64,000 nucleotides of DNA from Alistipes sp. (lineage in GTDB: Bacteria; Bacteroidota; Bacteroidia; Bacteroidales; Rikenellaceae): the NCBI GenBank assembly GCA_017532885.1, contig JAFXIS010000075.1, positions 62,001-126,000 on the forward strand, given 5' to 3'. The number at the start of each line of letters is the position of its first letter. The stretch's first letter is position 1. Below, in pieces: positions 52,539 through 61,911 of this stretch. The position numbers and the translations under genes are program-made. The notes beneath the pieces were generated by a model. It did not search any database. It saw only the letters and a list, made by a program, of their open reading frames with translations, and had not been told where the DNA came from.

Positions 52539-53208
52539 CCTCCATCGAGATAAGAGCCTCGGCAATACAAATATCCTCGGGCGTGGTTATCTTAATATTG
52601 TGTCGCTCGCCCTCGCAAAGGCGAATCTCAAAGCCCGCAGCCTCAACTACCGAGGCATCGTCGGTAAACGCTGCTGAGAACTCCTGCTCATAGGCTCGGC
52701 GCAAAACCTCCATTTGAAACACCTGCGGAGTTTGAACCAAACGCAATGTAGCCCTATCGACCACTTGCGAAGCTTCACCCTGCAATACTCGGCACGAATC
52801 CACAGGAGCAATTGCCGGGACAACAGCTATATGCTTCTCCGCTTCAAGAATAAGGCGTATAATAAGTTTCTTCGACACCATGGGACGAACTCCATCATGC
52901 ACAGCCACATAACGCACCTCCTCGCTCAACGCCTCAAGACCTGCCTTTACCGAATGGAAACGCTCCTTACCACCGGCTACAACCTTATGCACAGCAACAT
53001 CAAAACGAGCAGCAAGGTTCTTCCACAATGCGATATGCTCCTCGGGCAATACTACAACTATCTCTGCCACGGGTAACGCCTCGCGCACGCGATTAATCGT
53101 ATGCACTAAAATCGGGCTATTGCCCAACATCATAAACTGCTTGGGCATAGTGCCTCCCATGCGGCGTCCGACACCGCCTGCCACAATTACTACTCCTGTC
53201 TGTGCCAT
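52525..53208 (-). CDS. ispD: 2-C-methyl-D-erythritol 4-phosphate cytidylyltransferase
   Basis: Protein of 227 residues. IspD joins CTP to methylerythritol phosphate in the non-mevalonate isoprenoid pathway. The nucleotide-binding VAGGVGRRMGGTMPKQFMML is present, as are VHDGVRPMVSKKLI and the C-terminal GERHNIKITTPEDICIAEAL. The length is right. Its start overlaps the end of the PNPOx-like gene by 19 bases, which suggests translational coupling. Confidence 0.96.
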   Translation of the reverse strand: MAQTGVVIVAGGVGRRMGGTMPKQFMMLGNSPILVHTINRVREALPVAEIVVVLPEEHIALWKNLAARFDVAVHKVVAGGKERFHSVKAGLEALSEEVRYVAVHDGVRPMVSKKLIIRLILEAEKHIAVVPAIAPVDSCRVLQGEASQVVDRATLRLVQTPQVFQMEVLRRAYEQEFSAAFTDDASVVEAAGFEIRLCEGERHNIKITTPEDICIAEALISMEDADI

Positions 53209-53606
53209 ATAAGTTTCCGTCCAAATCCGAGCGTATTGTCGGTAAGTTTCAACATATCAGCCTCCAAACGCCACAGAGTCAAATCTGCCACCGCAGCATA
53301 TGGGAATCGTTTCAAATAGAGAGTTTTATCCCCTTCCAATGCAGGCATAACCCGGCCCGTAATCTGCAAGCCCTGCACACGCCCGACAACGCGGGTCTCC
53401 AACACCACAGAGGCTGCAACGCGGCTATTTTCGAGCATCATCTCCCCGTGGTGAGTTGTTTTATCCGAAGTAAAGACAAATGCTCCCTCACCCTTCGAAT
53501 AGGCATAAAAGGCATTACTGCAATAGGGCTCACCGCAGGGGGTAGCCGTAGCCAAAGTCAAAACATGATGTTTCGATATAAACTTTTCTATCTTTGGGTC
53601 AATCAT
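53190..53606 (-). CDS. Pyridoxamine 5'-phosphate oxidase-fold protein (YhbP-like)
   Basis: Protein of 138 residues of the FMN-binding split-barrel fold. TLATATPCGEPYCSNAFYAY at the start and FVFTSDKTTHHGEMMLENSRVAASV are typical of the YhbP/PNPOx-like group. The key residues of true PdxH are not recognisable, so a role in making pyridoxal phosphate is not claimed. It overlaps ispD by 19 bases and follows the M23 peptidase gene by 17 bases. Confidence 0.82.
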   Translation of the reverse strand: MIDPKIEKFISKHHVLTLATATPCGEPYCSNAFYAYSKGEGAFVFTSDKTTHHGEMMLENSRVAASVVLETRVVGRVQGLQITGRVMPALEGDKTLYLKRFPYAAVADLTLWRLEADMLKLTDNTLGFGRKLIWHRQE

Positions 53607-53623
53607 CTCACCGACAACTATTT

Positions 53624-54937
53624 TTATTCGCCCTCAGCCTTTTGAGCAACCTCCTGCTCTACTTTAGCCGGCAAAACAATACTATCCAATTCGGTAACAA
53701 TCATATCCTCGGTTGCCCTACCCTCTAATTCGGCAATGATTCTATCGCGCACAAACTCAAACGCCTCCTTATTCTCGTTTTTGATTGGTTCTGAAGGCTC
53801 TTGCGGTACGGTAAGCGGATTTATAGCCTTTCCGCCCTTCCATACACGATAATCCAAATGGGGACCCGTAGAAGTTCCCGTGCTACCGACATAACCGATT
53901 AACTGTCCCTGCGATACGCGAGTACCCTGATTTATACCCTTCGCAAAGCGACTCAAATGCAAATATCCCGTAACGATGTTACCCGCATGCTTGATTTTCA
54001 GAGTGTTACCTCCGCCGCCATTCCAACCCTTGAAGGTCACTACGCCATCGGCTACGGCATGCACCGGAGTTCCCTTCGGGGCTGCATAATCAACGCCCAG
54101 ATGGGGACGATAGACGCGATGCACGGGATGCAGGCGCGAATATGAGAACTTAGAGCTAATGCGCGTAAACTTAAGCGGAGCCTTCAACATCTGCTTGCGT
54201 AGCGAAGCACCATCATACTCCCAATATTTCACCTTATCGTCCTGCTTGAATGGTATGGCATAGATATCCTTGCCGCCATGGGTGAACTTCGCACCCCATA
54301 CACGGCCTATGCCCACAGGAATGGTGTCTATAAGTTTTTCGTCATATATCACCGTAAAGCTATCGCCCTTTTGAATGCCGAAGAAATCCACCGTCCACTG
54401 ATAGATATCTTCGACCTCGGCAGCCAACGCATAAGGGAGGCTGTCGCGCATTATCGCACCCCAAAGCGAGGTGTCGATTGTTGATGAACGACGCTGGCGG
54501 CGCAGCGTTACCTCCTTTTCACCGGTTGTAACACTTACCGAGTCACCCTTAAATCCAAATACCACATATTCAACGATATTTTTCTCGTAAACCAGGTAGT
54601 CAAGCGTGCCGACGGGGAGAGAATCTACGCCCAAAGAGTCGGTTGCAATGAATGCTGTATACGGACGGTCGGCACGGATATGTCGCAAAGGAAATATCTC
54701 GCGTGCAGTTTTATCCAACCTATCGATTGTAGCGGCAGAAACACCATAGCGATTTAGAATTGCGCCGAGGGTTTCACCTCTACCCACAGTATCTCGCTCC
54801 AAGCGATAGTCATCAGCAACAATGCCATAAACAATAGTCGGCTCCGGCTCCGCAACGGCCTCCGTCGCCTGCTCCGAGCGACATGCCATAAATAGCGTTG
54901 TAAGCGATAAAAAAATATAAAAATTAAATCTCCTCAT
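53624..54937 (-). CDS. M23 family peptidoglycan endopeptidase-like lipoprotein
   Basis: Protein of 437 residues with a lipoprotein-type signal (MRRFNFYIFLSLTTLFMAC, Cys at 19). A LysM/OapA-like segment (about 48-95: DTVGRGETLGAILNRYGVS) precedes the C-terminal M23 domain (about 275-385). Zinc ligands His and Asp are in HLGVDYAA, and the catalytic His in GYLHLSRFAKG. The final HxH motif reads HLD (GPHLDYRVW, His360 and Asp362), so the last zinc ligand is Asp. M23 enzymes cut peptidoglycan cross-links or act as amidase activators. It heads a five-gene minus-strand set and is divergent from lpxK. Confidence 0.9.
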   Translation of the reverse strand: MRRFNFYIFLSLTTLFMACRSEQATEAVAEPEPTIVYGIVADDYRLERDTVGRGETLGAILNRYGVSAATIDRLDKTAREIFPLRHIRADRPYTAFIATDSLGVDSLPVGTLDYLVYEKNIVEYVVFGFKGDSVSVTTGEKEVTLRRQRRSSTIDTSLWGAIMRDSLPYALAAEVEDIYQWTVDFFGIQKGDSFTVIYDEKLIDTIPVGIGRVWGAKFTHGGKDIYAIPFKQDDKVKYWEYDGASLRKQMLKAPLKFTRISSKFSYSRLHPVHRVYRPHLGVDYAAPKGTPVHAVADGVVTFKGWNGGGGNTLKIKHAGNIVTGYLHLSRFAKGINQGTRVSQGQLIGYVGSTGTSTGPHLDYRVWKGGKAINPLTVPQEPSEPIKNENKEAFEFVRDRIIAELEGRATEDMIVTELDSIVLPAKVEQEVAQKAEGE

Positions 54938-54944
54938 AATAGGA

Positions 54945-54952
54945 CAAAGTTA
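54945..54952 (-). promoter_or_regulatory. Possible -7 box for the M23 gene
   Basis: TAACTTTG on the minus strand matches TAnnTTTG but lies only 8 bases before the ATG at 54937. If used, the mRNA would be nearly leaderless. Confidence 0.35.
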
Positions 54953-55057
54953 TGAAAAATTATGTTTACAGCCATCACACCAACCGAAAAACCACAAAAA
55001 ATAGTTTATCTTTTGACAAAAACGCCCTCTCGGGTTGGATTATTGCGAATATTTCAC

Positions 55058-55065
55058 TATCTTTG
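55058..55065 (+). promoter_or_regulatory. -7 promoter box for lpxK
   Basis: TATCTTTG matches TAnnTTTG. It lies downstream of an in-frame ATG at 55035, so the lpxK start must be the ATG at 55131, about 60 bases after the predicted transcription start. Confidence 0.65.
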
Positions 55066-55130
55066 ACGAGATTGTAGCTATTGCATATAGCAAAGCACTA
55101 CACCTTAAATTAACGCAGACCATAAGAATA

Positions 55131-56204
55131 ATGAAGTTTTTGCTTAAAATACTCTCCGGACTCTACTACATGGCTATAAGTTTTCGCCATTGGCTGTTCG
55201 ACTGCGGTCTGCTCAAGAGCCATAAGTTTAAGACTCCAATTATCTGCGTGGGCAATATCACCGTAGGTGGTACAGGGAAAACCCCTACCGCCGAAATGAT
55301 TATAAATTATATGCAGAAAGAGTATAATATAGCACTCCTCTCACGCGGTTATGGTCGCCGCACAACAGGATATATGGAGGTTACAAATAAGTCGTCTTAC
55401 AGAGATGTGGGCGACGAGCCTCTGCAAATAAAGCTCAAGTTTCCAAATATATTGGTTGTAGTCTGCGAAAAGCGTGTAGACGCTATAAAACGCATCGAGG
55501 AGGAGCATCCCGAAATCAACCTTATCATCATGGACGATGGATTCCAGCATCGTCATGTCAATGCCCGCATAAATGTTGTAGTTGTCGATGCTACGCGTCC
55601 ATTTGAAAAGGACCACTATCTGCCGGCAGGTACATTGCGAGATTCATTGGACTCTATATATCGAGGTCACTATTTTATCGTTACGAAGTGCCCAAAATCG
55701 ATGTCACACCTCGACCAACGCCTTTGGCGTAAGGATTTGCAAAAGATTGCTTATCAGAAGATATACTTCACACGCATTGCCAACACCGAGCCTGTACCCC
55801 TATTTAGCGAGGGAACTTCGATAAAGCCGGGCGATGATGTGGTGGTGATGTCGGGCATCGGTAACCCCAAGTCGTTTGTTCGAAGCATGCGCCGCCGCTA
55901 TAATATTGTAAAGAGCTTTAATTTCCCCGACCACCATATCTATACGGTGCAGGATATGCAACAAGTGGCCGAGGAGTTGCAAAAACACCCTAACGCAATG
56001 TTGCTCACAACGGAGAAGGATGCCGTAAAGTTGCGTCGCAGTCGTCGTATACCCGAAATTGTACGCCAGAGAATGTTCTATGTACCTATGAAGATGGAGT
56101 TCATCGAGGGCTCCGACCCCGATTTCCTCGGCACGCTGAATCAGGATATCAAGGGTAAGATACATCTGGACAATGAAACCGACAATACACAATTTGAAAA
56201 ATAA
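55131..56204 (+). CDS. lpxK: Tetraacyldisaccharide 4'-kinase
   Basis: Protein of 357 residues from the ATG at 55131, which gives the family's usual start (membrane helix ILSGLYYMAISFRHWLFD). LpxK phosphorylates the 4' position of the lipid A precursor at the inner membrane. The P-loop is VGNITVGGTGKTPTAEM; MDDGFQHRHV is the conserved Asp-rich motif, and LTTEKDAVKL lies near the end. Bacteroidota also have LpxF to remove this phosphate later; it is not in the window. ssb follows after 14 bases. Confidence 0.95.
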   Translation: MKFLLKILSGLYYMAISFRHWLFDCGLLKSHKFKTPIICVGNITVGGTGKTPTAEMIINYMQKEYNIALLSRGYGRRTTGYMEVTNKSSYRDVGDEPLQIKLKFPNILVVVCEKRVDAIKRIEEEHPEINLIIMDDGFQHRHVNARINVVVVDATRPFEKDHYLPAGTLRDSLDSIYRGHYFIVTKCPKSMSHLDQRLWRKDLQKIAYQKIYFTRIANTEPVPLFSEGTSIKPGDDVVVMSGIGNPKSFVRSMRRRYNIVKSFNFPDHHIYTVQDMQQVAEELQKHPNAMLLTTEKDAVKLRRSRRIPEIVRQRMFYVPMKMEFIEGSDPDFLGTLNQDIKGKIHLDNETDNTQFEK

Positions 56205-56218
56205 ATAGATTTAAGGAT

Positions 56219-56668
56219 ATGATAAACAAAGTTATTTTGGTAGGAAATGTAGGTATGGACCCCGAAGTTCGTACTACCGAGTCGGGTGTAAAGATGGCAC
56301 GCCTCAGATTGGCTACGACTGAGCGATATACCGACCGCCAGACAAACGAGACAAAGGAGATGACCGAGTGGCATACGATTATCCTTTGGCGCGGTTTGGC
56401 AAATGTTGTAGACTCTTATGTAAAGAAGGGTAGCCAGATTTATATCGAAGGTCGCCTTCGCACTCGCGAGTGGACCGACAAAGATAATATCAAGCGTTAT
56501 TCGACTGAGATTTTGGCAGACGACATGAAACTTCTGGGTCGTCGTGGCGATAATCAGCAGAGCGGCACTCCCGTATCAACTTCTGCACAGACTCAACCCC
56601 AGCAGGCAGTATCTCAGCCCGCAACCCCCGTTGTTCCGCAGGATGACCCCGACGATTTACCATTCTAA
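56219..56668 (+). CDS. ssb: Single-stranded DNA-binding protein
   Basis: Protein of 149 residues. An OB fold covers about 1-105 (MINKVILVGNVGMDPEVRTT, GSQIYIEGRLRTREW). A Gln/Pro/Thr-rich linker leads to the acidic tip DDPDDLPF that binds partner proteins. Length and motifs are typical. It probably shares the lpxK transcript and is closed by a terminator. Confidence 0.97.
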   Translation: MINKVILVGNVGMDPEVRTTESGVKMARLRLATTERYTDRQTNETKEMTEWHTIILWRGLANVVDSYVKKGSQIYIEGRLRTREWTDKDNIKRYSTEILADDMKLLGRRGDNQQSGTPVSTSAQTQPQQAVSQPATPVVPQDDPDDLPF

Positions 56669-56690
56669 AGTGGTAATAAGATTATACAGC

Positions 56691-56720
56691 AGCGCCTCTC
56701 TATATCGGTAGAGAGGCGCT
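56691..56720 (+). terminator. Terminator after ssb
   Basis: AGCGCCTCTCTA pairs perfectly with TAGAGAGGCGCT around TATCGG. A weak ATTAT tract follows. Confidence 0.75.
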
Positions 56721-56732
56721 ATTATGTATAAG

Positions 56733-56760
56733 GCGTGACGCCAAAATCACCTTGTTTGAC
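56733..56760. repeat. Remnant end of the inverted-repeat element (copy 1 of direct repeat)
   Basis: These 28 bases (from GCGTGACGCC to TTGTTTGAC) are identical to 56860-56887, the right end of the complete element 127 bases downstream. This suggests a second, truncated copy of the same element. Confidence 0.85.
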
Positions 56761-56770
56761 AACCCATAAT

Positions 56771-56896
56771 GTAGAAGTTGTATAACAAGAGGGATTTTTA
56801 GGACTGCGAAGTTTGAGAAACCGCAGCATACTTGGCGTATGTGAGGATTTCGAAAACAAGCGTGACGCCAAAATCACCTTGTTTGACGACTTCTAC
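56771..56896. repeat. Small non-coding element with 19-base terminal inverted repeats (MITE/REP-like)
   Basis: The left end GTAGAAGTTGTATAACAAG (56771-56789) and the reverse complement of the right end (56878-56896) agree at 16 of 19 positions. The 126-base element has no reading frame of its own. Its right part runs into the 3' end of the NCS2 permease gene: the permease stop codon and last seven residues (RRSRQTR) are encoded in it. The order is remnant, then complete element. Confidence 0.75.
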
Positions 56897-58151
56897 GGAA
56901 GATTATGTGTTCCAATATTATAACCGTAATCACTCCCATCACAAAACCATTGCCAATCAAAGGTCGCAACATGGCGGGTATAACGCCCATAGGTATTATG
57001 CCGAACACCAAGGATACCATAATCGGCAAGCCGATAATAAGGCCATCCTCAAAGTTTGAAACAGACTTATCGGATGTAACCATATGCAAAGCGGCAGCCA
57101 ACTGAGTACCCATAAGATAGAGCAAAATCACACCTATAACTGTATGGGGCAGAGCCGAAAAGAGTGCTATGAGCGAAGGAACGAAGGCACAGATTATAAG
57201 TCCTGCACCTGCCGGTAAGAGTGCATAACGCGAGGCACACAACGACGAGGCTATAACACCTGGCGACATCGAGTAGTTCACAGGCCCGATAACACCCAAG
57301 CCTCCTGCAACCACATTCATCAAACCCGTAATCCCCACACCACGGCGGCAACGCTTATCGGTATCGGGGGTTGCCAACATAGCTCCGAGGGATTGCGTCG
57401 AACCTATATCGTTAATCAGCAGAGCCACATAGCAGAACAAGAATGCGAGAATTATACCACCATCGAACTCCAACTTTGGGATAAGCAAAGTACCCTCCGA
57501 CTCGGTATAGCGGGCAAAAACATCCCCAAAACCACCATATATAATATAGTATGCCACGCTACCTACGACCAACGCCGCAGGAATAATCAACGACTTTGCC
57601 ACACCTCTTAGTTTTGCAGCCGCAAGGGCCATGCAGGGCACTGCAAGAATGGCAAACCACAAGCCAAAAGCGTGTCGCGCCTCATCTCCGGCTGGGAATA
57701 TAAGATTCTTAATCGTTGGGCCCAAAGTGAAGGATATAAGCATTAGGATTACAACCACGATACGCGGAGTAAAGATGCGCTGAAGATGCTCCAAAGTCCG
57801 ACCTATCGACAATAAGGCGATGGCTGCTCCTCCAAGTAATACAGCAGTGTAAATTTTATTGGTATTCACCATGTCGCCCTGCGAAGCCAAAGCGGTAATG
57901 ATACCTACCAGCAACACCGATGCAGGGCCTACGACTATGGGCATTTTATGCCCCCAAAGCACTTGAAAAATGGTAGCAAAGCCCACCAAAGCAAAGACCT
58001 TCTGAGCATACAATACCCGCTCGGCAGGTGAGCCTACGGCTATAAATAGTGATGTCGTTACCACCGCTATCGCCAAAACAAACCATTGCAAGCTATACAG
58101 AATAAGTGGTCCCCATTTCGGACAATCGTCTACGCCATATTTCAGATTCAT
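56874..58151 (-). CDS. NCS2 family nucleobase permease (uracil/xanthine type)
   Basis: Protein of 425 residues with about 14 membrane segments. MPIVVGPASVLLVG near helix 3 resembles the family Q/E-H region, and LLINDIGSTQSLGAML is the conserved helix 8 motif. GVGITGLMNVVAGGLGVIGPVNYSMSPGVIA is the helix 10 region, where the substrate-binding residue lies. It should import uracil, xanthine or a related base with protons; the exact base is not readable. Its C-terminal codons and stop come from the repeat element at 56771-56896, so its natural C-terminus may have been altered. It has a promoter box at 58183-58190. Confidence 0.88.
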   Translation of the reverse strand: MNLKYGVDDCPKWGPLILYSLQWFVLAIAVVTTSLFIAVGSPAERVLYAQKVFALVGFATIFQVLWGHKMPIVVGPASVLLVGIITALASQGDMVNTNKIYTAVLLGGAAIALLSIGRTLEHLQRIFTPRIVVVILMLISFTLGPTIKNLIFPAGDEARHAFGLWFAILAVPCMALAAAKLRGVAKSLIIPAALVVGSVAYYIIYGGFGDVFARYTESEGTLLIPKLEFDGGIILAFLFCYVALLINDIGSTQSLGAMLATPDTDKRCRRGVGITGLMNVVAGGLGVIGPVNYSMSPGVIASSLCASRYALLPAGAGLIICAFVPSLIALFSALPHTVIGVILLYLMGTQLAAALHMVTSDKSVSNFEDGLIIGLPIMVSLVFGIIPMGVIPAMLRPLIGNGFVMGVITVIILEHIIFRRSRQTR

Positions 58152-58182
58152 AACTTTCGTGTTTTATAGTTCTCATTTCGGG

Positions 58183-58190
58183 CAAAGATA
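58183..58190 (-). promoter_or_regulatory. -7 promoter box for the NCS2 permease
   Basis: TATCTTTG on the minus strand matches TAnnTTTG, about 32 bases before the ATG at 58151. Confidence 0.65.
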
Positions 58191-58350
58191 CTTGAAAGGT
58201 TTTGAGCCGCCAAACATATTTTCATTTTTTTGCACCTTCATCGACACCGATATCCGCCTCACGCCGATGCAAAATGTCCAAAAAGTCCTTATTTAAGATT
58301 TTTTCGCTATTTAATCGCGATTTTTGTAGACATAAATCCGAAAAAAATCT

Positions 58351-58358
58351 TAAATTTG
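58351..58358 (+). promoter_or_regulatory. -7 promoter box for the NagB-PIG-L fusion gene
   Basis: TAAATTTG matches TAnnTTTG, about 50 bases upstream of the ATG at 58410. Confidence 0.6.
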
Positions 58359-58409
58359 CATAGACATATTTAATATTATTATTCCTAACTTGACAACTAT
58401 ATCGCTATT

Positions 58410-60350
58410 ATGAATAATAAATACTCTTTACCAAAAGATGGCGGACTTATCCTATCGGGCATTCCTACCGATATTATCCACCGATACGAAAAAATTCCAA
58501 CTTCAATATTTGATGTTGAGAGCGAGGGCGTCTGCTATGTTGCCGACATTATCACAAAGGCTATATCGAAGCACAACGCCTCAAATAGCGGAAAACTCTT
58601 TGCTTTGGGCTTAGCGACAGGTCGCACCCCATTAGGGCTTTATCGCGAATTGGCACGCCGCTGCAAGCAGGGATTGATTTCATTTAGCGAAGTCGAGGTT
58701 TACAGCATTGACGAGTTCTACCCCATCAAGTCTACGGAGCAGCAGAGTCGCAATTACAATATCCACGAGGAGTTCCTGAACCACATTGATATCAAGAAGG
58801 AGAATATCCATATCATTGACGGCAATGTCCCCATCGAAGAGCTGTCGGAGTATTGTACCGAATATGACCAAAAGGCACGCAATATCGACCTTATGATTAT
58901 GGGCATGGGAGAGCAGGGACAAATCGGTTTCAACGAGCCGGGCTCTTATGCTAAGTCGGTTACGCGCATGGTCAAACTTACATATCAATCGCGCAAAGCC
59001 TGCTCCAGCATCTTCTATGGCATTGAGGGTACTCCCAAAATGGCCATAACGCTCGGTCTGAACACCGTAATGAGTGCCAAGCGCATAATCCTCATGGCTT
59101 GGGGCGAGAGCAAGGCGGATGTCGTAAGCAAAGTTGTGGAGGGTGACGCTACACGCCTAATTCCAGCATCGCTATTGCAGAATCACCCCCATATCGAGGC
59201 TGTTGTGGATGATGCTGCGGCAGATAATCTTACCGTTAAGCAGGCTCCATGGTTGGTAGGCCCTTGCCAATGGACACCTCGCTTTATGCGTAAAGCAGTG
59301 GTATGGTTATGCAGCGTGGTCAAAAAGCCTATCCTGAAGCTCACACACAAAGATTATACAGAGAACTCTTTGGGCGAGATGCTCGATACGATGGGTATGG
59401 ACTATGCCGATGTAAACATCAAGGTTTTCAACGATTTGCAGCATACCATCACCGGATGGCCCGGAGGTAAACCCAACGCCGACGACTCGACGCGTCCTGT
59501 ACCCTCGGTACCATTCCCCAAGCGCGTGATAATCTTCTCGCCACACCCCGACGACGATGTAATTTCCATGGGCGGAACATTCATTCGTTTGGTGGAGCAG
59601 GGTCACGATGTGCATGTAGCATACGAAACTTCGGGCAATGTAGCAGTACATGACGATGTAGTTATCCAGCACCTTGACACAGCCCGCGAATTAGGTTTTG
59701 GCGACAAAGTAGACGAGGTGCGTCAAATCATCGCCAGCAAGAAGAAGGGCGAGCCCGAACCACGCGCCCTACTCAACATCAAGGGAGCCATTCGTCGTGC
59801 CGAGGCGCGTGCTGCGGTGCGCTCATTCGGCTTGAACGAAAACACGAATGCCCATTTCCTTAACTTGCCATTCTACGAAACAGGAGGCATAAAGAAGGGC
59901 GAGCGTACCGACAAGGATATTGAAATCATAACAGCCCTATTACAGCAGGTAAAGCCCCACCAGATATATCTGGCAGGAGATTTGGCTGACCCGCATGGTA
60001 CTCACCGCGTATGTACCGAGGCCGTTTTAGAGTCTTTGTATCGTCTGAAAGATAAAGGCGAGGAGTGGTTAAACGAGTGTGTTATCTGGCTCTACCGCGG
60101 AGCATGGATGGAGTGGGAGATTGGCATGGTCGATATGGCAGTACCTTTGAGCCCCGATGAGCTTATCAAGAAGCGTCACGCCATATATCGTCACCTCTCA
60201 CAGAAGGATATCGTTCCATTCCCGGGCGATGACAGCCGCGAATTTTGGCAGCGTGCCGAGGAGCGCACGCAAAACACAGCGCGCCTCTACGACCTACTTG
60301 GAATGGCAGAGTATCAGGCAATTGAAGTATTTGTAAAAATGAAAATATAA
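58410..60350 (+). CDS. NagB-like domain fused to a PIG-L deacetylase domain
   Basis: Protein of 646 residues. Residues about 35-290 form a glucosamine-6-phosphate deaminase (NagB) fold with [14 protein letters not shown] and SIDEFYP. The active-site loop reads [13 protein letters not shown], so the catalytic Asp and His of NagB (E. coli Asp141 and His143) are Gln169 and Gln171; the later Glu (176) is kept. Residues about 370-620 are a PIG-L/LmbE zinc deacetylase with HPDDD (379-383) and ADPHGTHR. Such fusions occur in Bacteroidota. The likely role is deacetylation of an N-acetyl amino sugar, with the NagB part binding phosphosugar. A canonical nagB follows after 7 bases. Confidence 0.88.
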   Translation: MNNKYSLPKDGGLILSGIPTDIIHRYEKIPTSIFDVESEGVCYVADIITKAISKHNASNSGKLFALGLATGRTPLGLYRELARRCKQGLISFSEVEVYSIDEFYPIKSTEQQSRNYNIHEEFLNHIDIKKENIHIIDGNVPIEELSEYCTEYDQKARNIDLMIMGMGEQGQIGFNEPGSYAKSVTRMVKLTYQSRKACSSIFYGIEGTPKMAITLGLNTVMSAKRIILMAWGESKADVVSKVVEGDATRLIPASLLQNHPHIEAVVDDAAADNLTVKQAPWLVGPCQWTPRFMRKAVVWLCSVVKKPILKLTHKDYTENSLGEMLDTMGMDYADVNIKVFNDLQHTITGWPGGKPNADDSTRPVPSVPFPKRVIIFSPHPDDDVISMGGTFIRLVEQGHDVHVAYETSGNVAVHDDVVIQHLDTARELGFGDKVDEVRQIIASKKKGEPEPRALLNIKGAIRRAEARAAVRSFGLNENTNAHFLNLPFYETGGIKKGERTDKDIEIITALLQQVKPHQIYLAGDLADPHGTHRVCTEAVLESLYRLKDKGEEWLNECVIWLYRGAWMEWEIGMVDMAVPLSPDELIKKRHAIYRHLSQKDIVPFPGDDSREFWQRAEERTQNTARLYDLLGMAEYQAIEVFVKMKI

Positions 60351-60357
60351 TCCCGAT

Positions 60358-61149
60358 ATGAGATTAATAATCGAAAACAATGCTGCCGCAGCAGGCCGTT
60401 GGGCAGCAGAGTATGTAGCAGCGCAGATTAATGCGAAGGCGGCAATTTCCACCGAGCCATTTGTACTTGGTTTGCCCACAGGCTCTACCCCATTGGGCAT
60501 GTATGCCGAGCTTATCAACCTCTGCAAGCAGGGTAAGGTATCGTTTGCAAATGTCATTACATTTAACATGGACGAGTATGTCGGCCTACCCGAGGAGCAT
60601 CCCGAGAGCTACCACTCTTTTATGTGGAACAACTTCTTCTCACATATCGACATCAAGCCGGAGAATGTAAATATCTTAAATGGTAACGCCGAGGACCTCG
60701 CGGCCGAGTGTGAAGCCTATGAGCAACGCATCGAGGCTGCCGGAGGTATCGACCTCTTTATTGGAGGCGTTGGCGAAGATGGTCACTTGGCATTCAACGA
60801 GCCTTATTCATCGCTAAGCTCTCGCACGCGAGTAAAAACCCTTACCGAAGATACCATCATCGTAAATTCGCGTTTCTTCGACAACGATGTTACAAAGGTG
60901 CCCAAGTTGGCTCTTACGGTTGGTGTCGGTACGGTATGCTCTGCCAAGCAGGTCATGGTGCTGGCTTTGGGACATAAAAAAGCGCGCGCTGTACAGCAGT
61001 GTGTCGAGGGTGCTGTGTCGCACGCCTGGACAATCACAGCCTTGCAGCTACATCCCAAGGGTATCTTGGTATGCGACGAGCCGGCAGTGGGCGAGCTTAA
61101 GGTCAATACCTATCGTTACTTCAAGGATATAGAGAAAGATAATTTGTAA
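60358..61149 (+). CDS. nagB: Glucosamine-6-phosphate deaminase
   Basis: Protein of 263 residues, the standard length. It converts glucosamine-6-phosphate to fructose-6-phosphate and ammonia. All catalytic motifs are present: [35 protein letters not shown] (Asp72 equivalent) and [13 protein letters not shown] (Asp141, His143, Glu148 equivalents), with [11 protein letters not shown] afterwards. It is translationally close to the fusion gene upstream (7 bases) and lies 25 bases before deoD. Confidence 0.97.
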   Translation: MRLIIENNAAAAGRWAAEYVAAQINAKAAISTEPFVLGLPTGSTPLGMYAELINLCKQGKVSFANVITFNMDEYVGLPEEHPESYHSFMWNNFFSHIDIKPENVNILNGNAEDLAAECEAYEQRIEAAGGIDLFIGGVGEDGHLAFNEPYSSLSSRTRVKTLTEDTIIVNSRFFDNDVTKVPKLALTVGVGTVCSAKQVMVLALGHKKARAVQQCVEGAVSHAWTITALQLHPKGILVCDEPAVGELKVNTYRYFKDIEKDNL

Positions 61150-61174
61150 ATCATTAAAACTAAATACTACTATT

Positions 61175-61885
61175 ATGGCAAAATTACCTACACCCCACAT
61201 CGGGGCTTTAGAGGGCGAAATCGCCGAAAGAGTTATTATGGCAGGTGACCCGTTGCGTGCAAAGTTTATGGCTGAGACATTCCTCGAGAATCCCGTTCAG
61301 TATAATAATGTACGCGGCATGCTCGGCTTCACAGGCACATATAAGGGCAAACGAGTATCGGTTCAGGGCCACGGTATGGGTATCCCTTCAATCGGTATCT
61401 ACACCTATGAGTTGTTCAACTTTTATGGCGTAAAGCGCATTATCCGCACAGGTTCGGCAGGAGCTTTCCACCCGGACTTGCGCATCGGTGATGTTGTAAT
61501 CGGCATGGGCGCTTGCACCGACTCAAACTATGCAGCACAATACAACCTCCCCGGTACATTTGCTCCGATTGCAGACTTTGCAATGGCTCGCGCAGCTGTT
61601 GAGAAGGCCGAGGAGTTGGGTATTCGCTACAAGGTGGGTAATATCTTGGCAAGTGATGTATTCTATGGCGATAACGCCGAGGGCTGGAAGGCTTGGCAGA
61701 AGATGGGCGTCTTGGCTGTCGAAATGGAGGCCGCAGCACTCTATATGAATGCTGCCCGCAGTGGCAATCAGGCACTCTGCATCTGCACAATCTCTGACTC
61801 TTTGGTAACAGGCGAAGCAACTTCGGCCGAAGTACGCCAGAACAGCTTTACCAACATGATGGAGATTGCATTCAACATCATCTAA
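61175..61885 (+). CDS. deoD: Purine-nucleoside phosphorylase DeoD
   Basis: Protein of 236 residues, the size of hexameric bacterial PNP. It splits purine nucleosides with phosphate into base and (deoxy)ribose-1-phosphate. Motifs: [65 protein letters not shown] (ribose-binding Glu) and [11 protein letters not shown] (catalytic Asp). It follows nagB closely, and a terminator closes the set. Confidence 0.97.
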   Translation: MAKLPTPHIGALEGEIAERVIMAGDPLRAKFMAETFLENPVQYNNVRGMLGFTGTYKGKRVSVQGHGMGIPSIGIYTYELFNFYGVKRIIRTGSAGAFHPDLRIGDVVIGMGACTDSNYAAQYNLPGTFAPIADFAMARAAVEKAEELGIRYKVGNILASDVFYGDNAEGWKAWQKMGVLAVEMEAAALYMNAARSGNQALCICTISDSLVTGEATSAEVRQNSFTNMMEIAFNII

Positions 61886-61911
61886 ACTCCAAAGTTCAGA
61901 AAAGCACACAC

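Noticed and set aside
56733..56896. Insertion sequence or phage attachment site
   Set aside because: There is no transposase or integrase in the window, and the element does not end at a tRNA.
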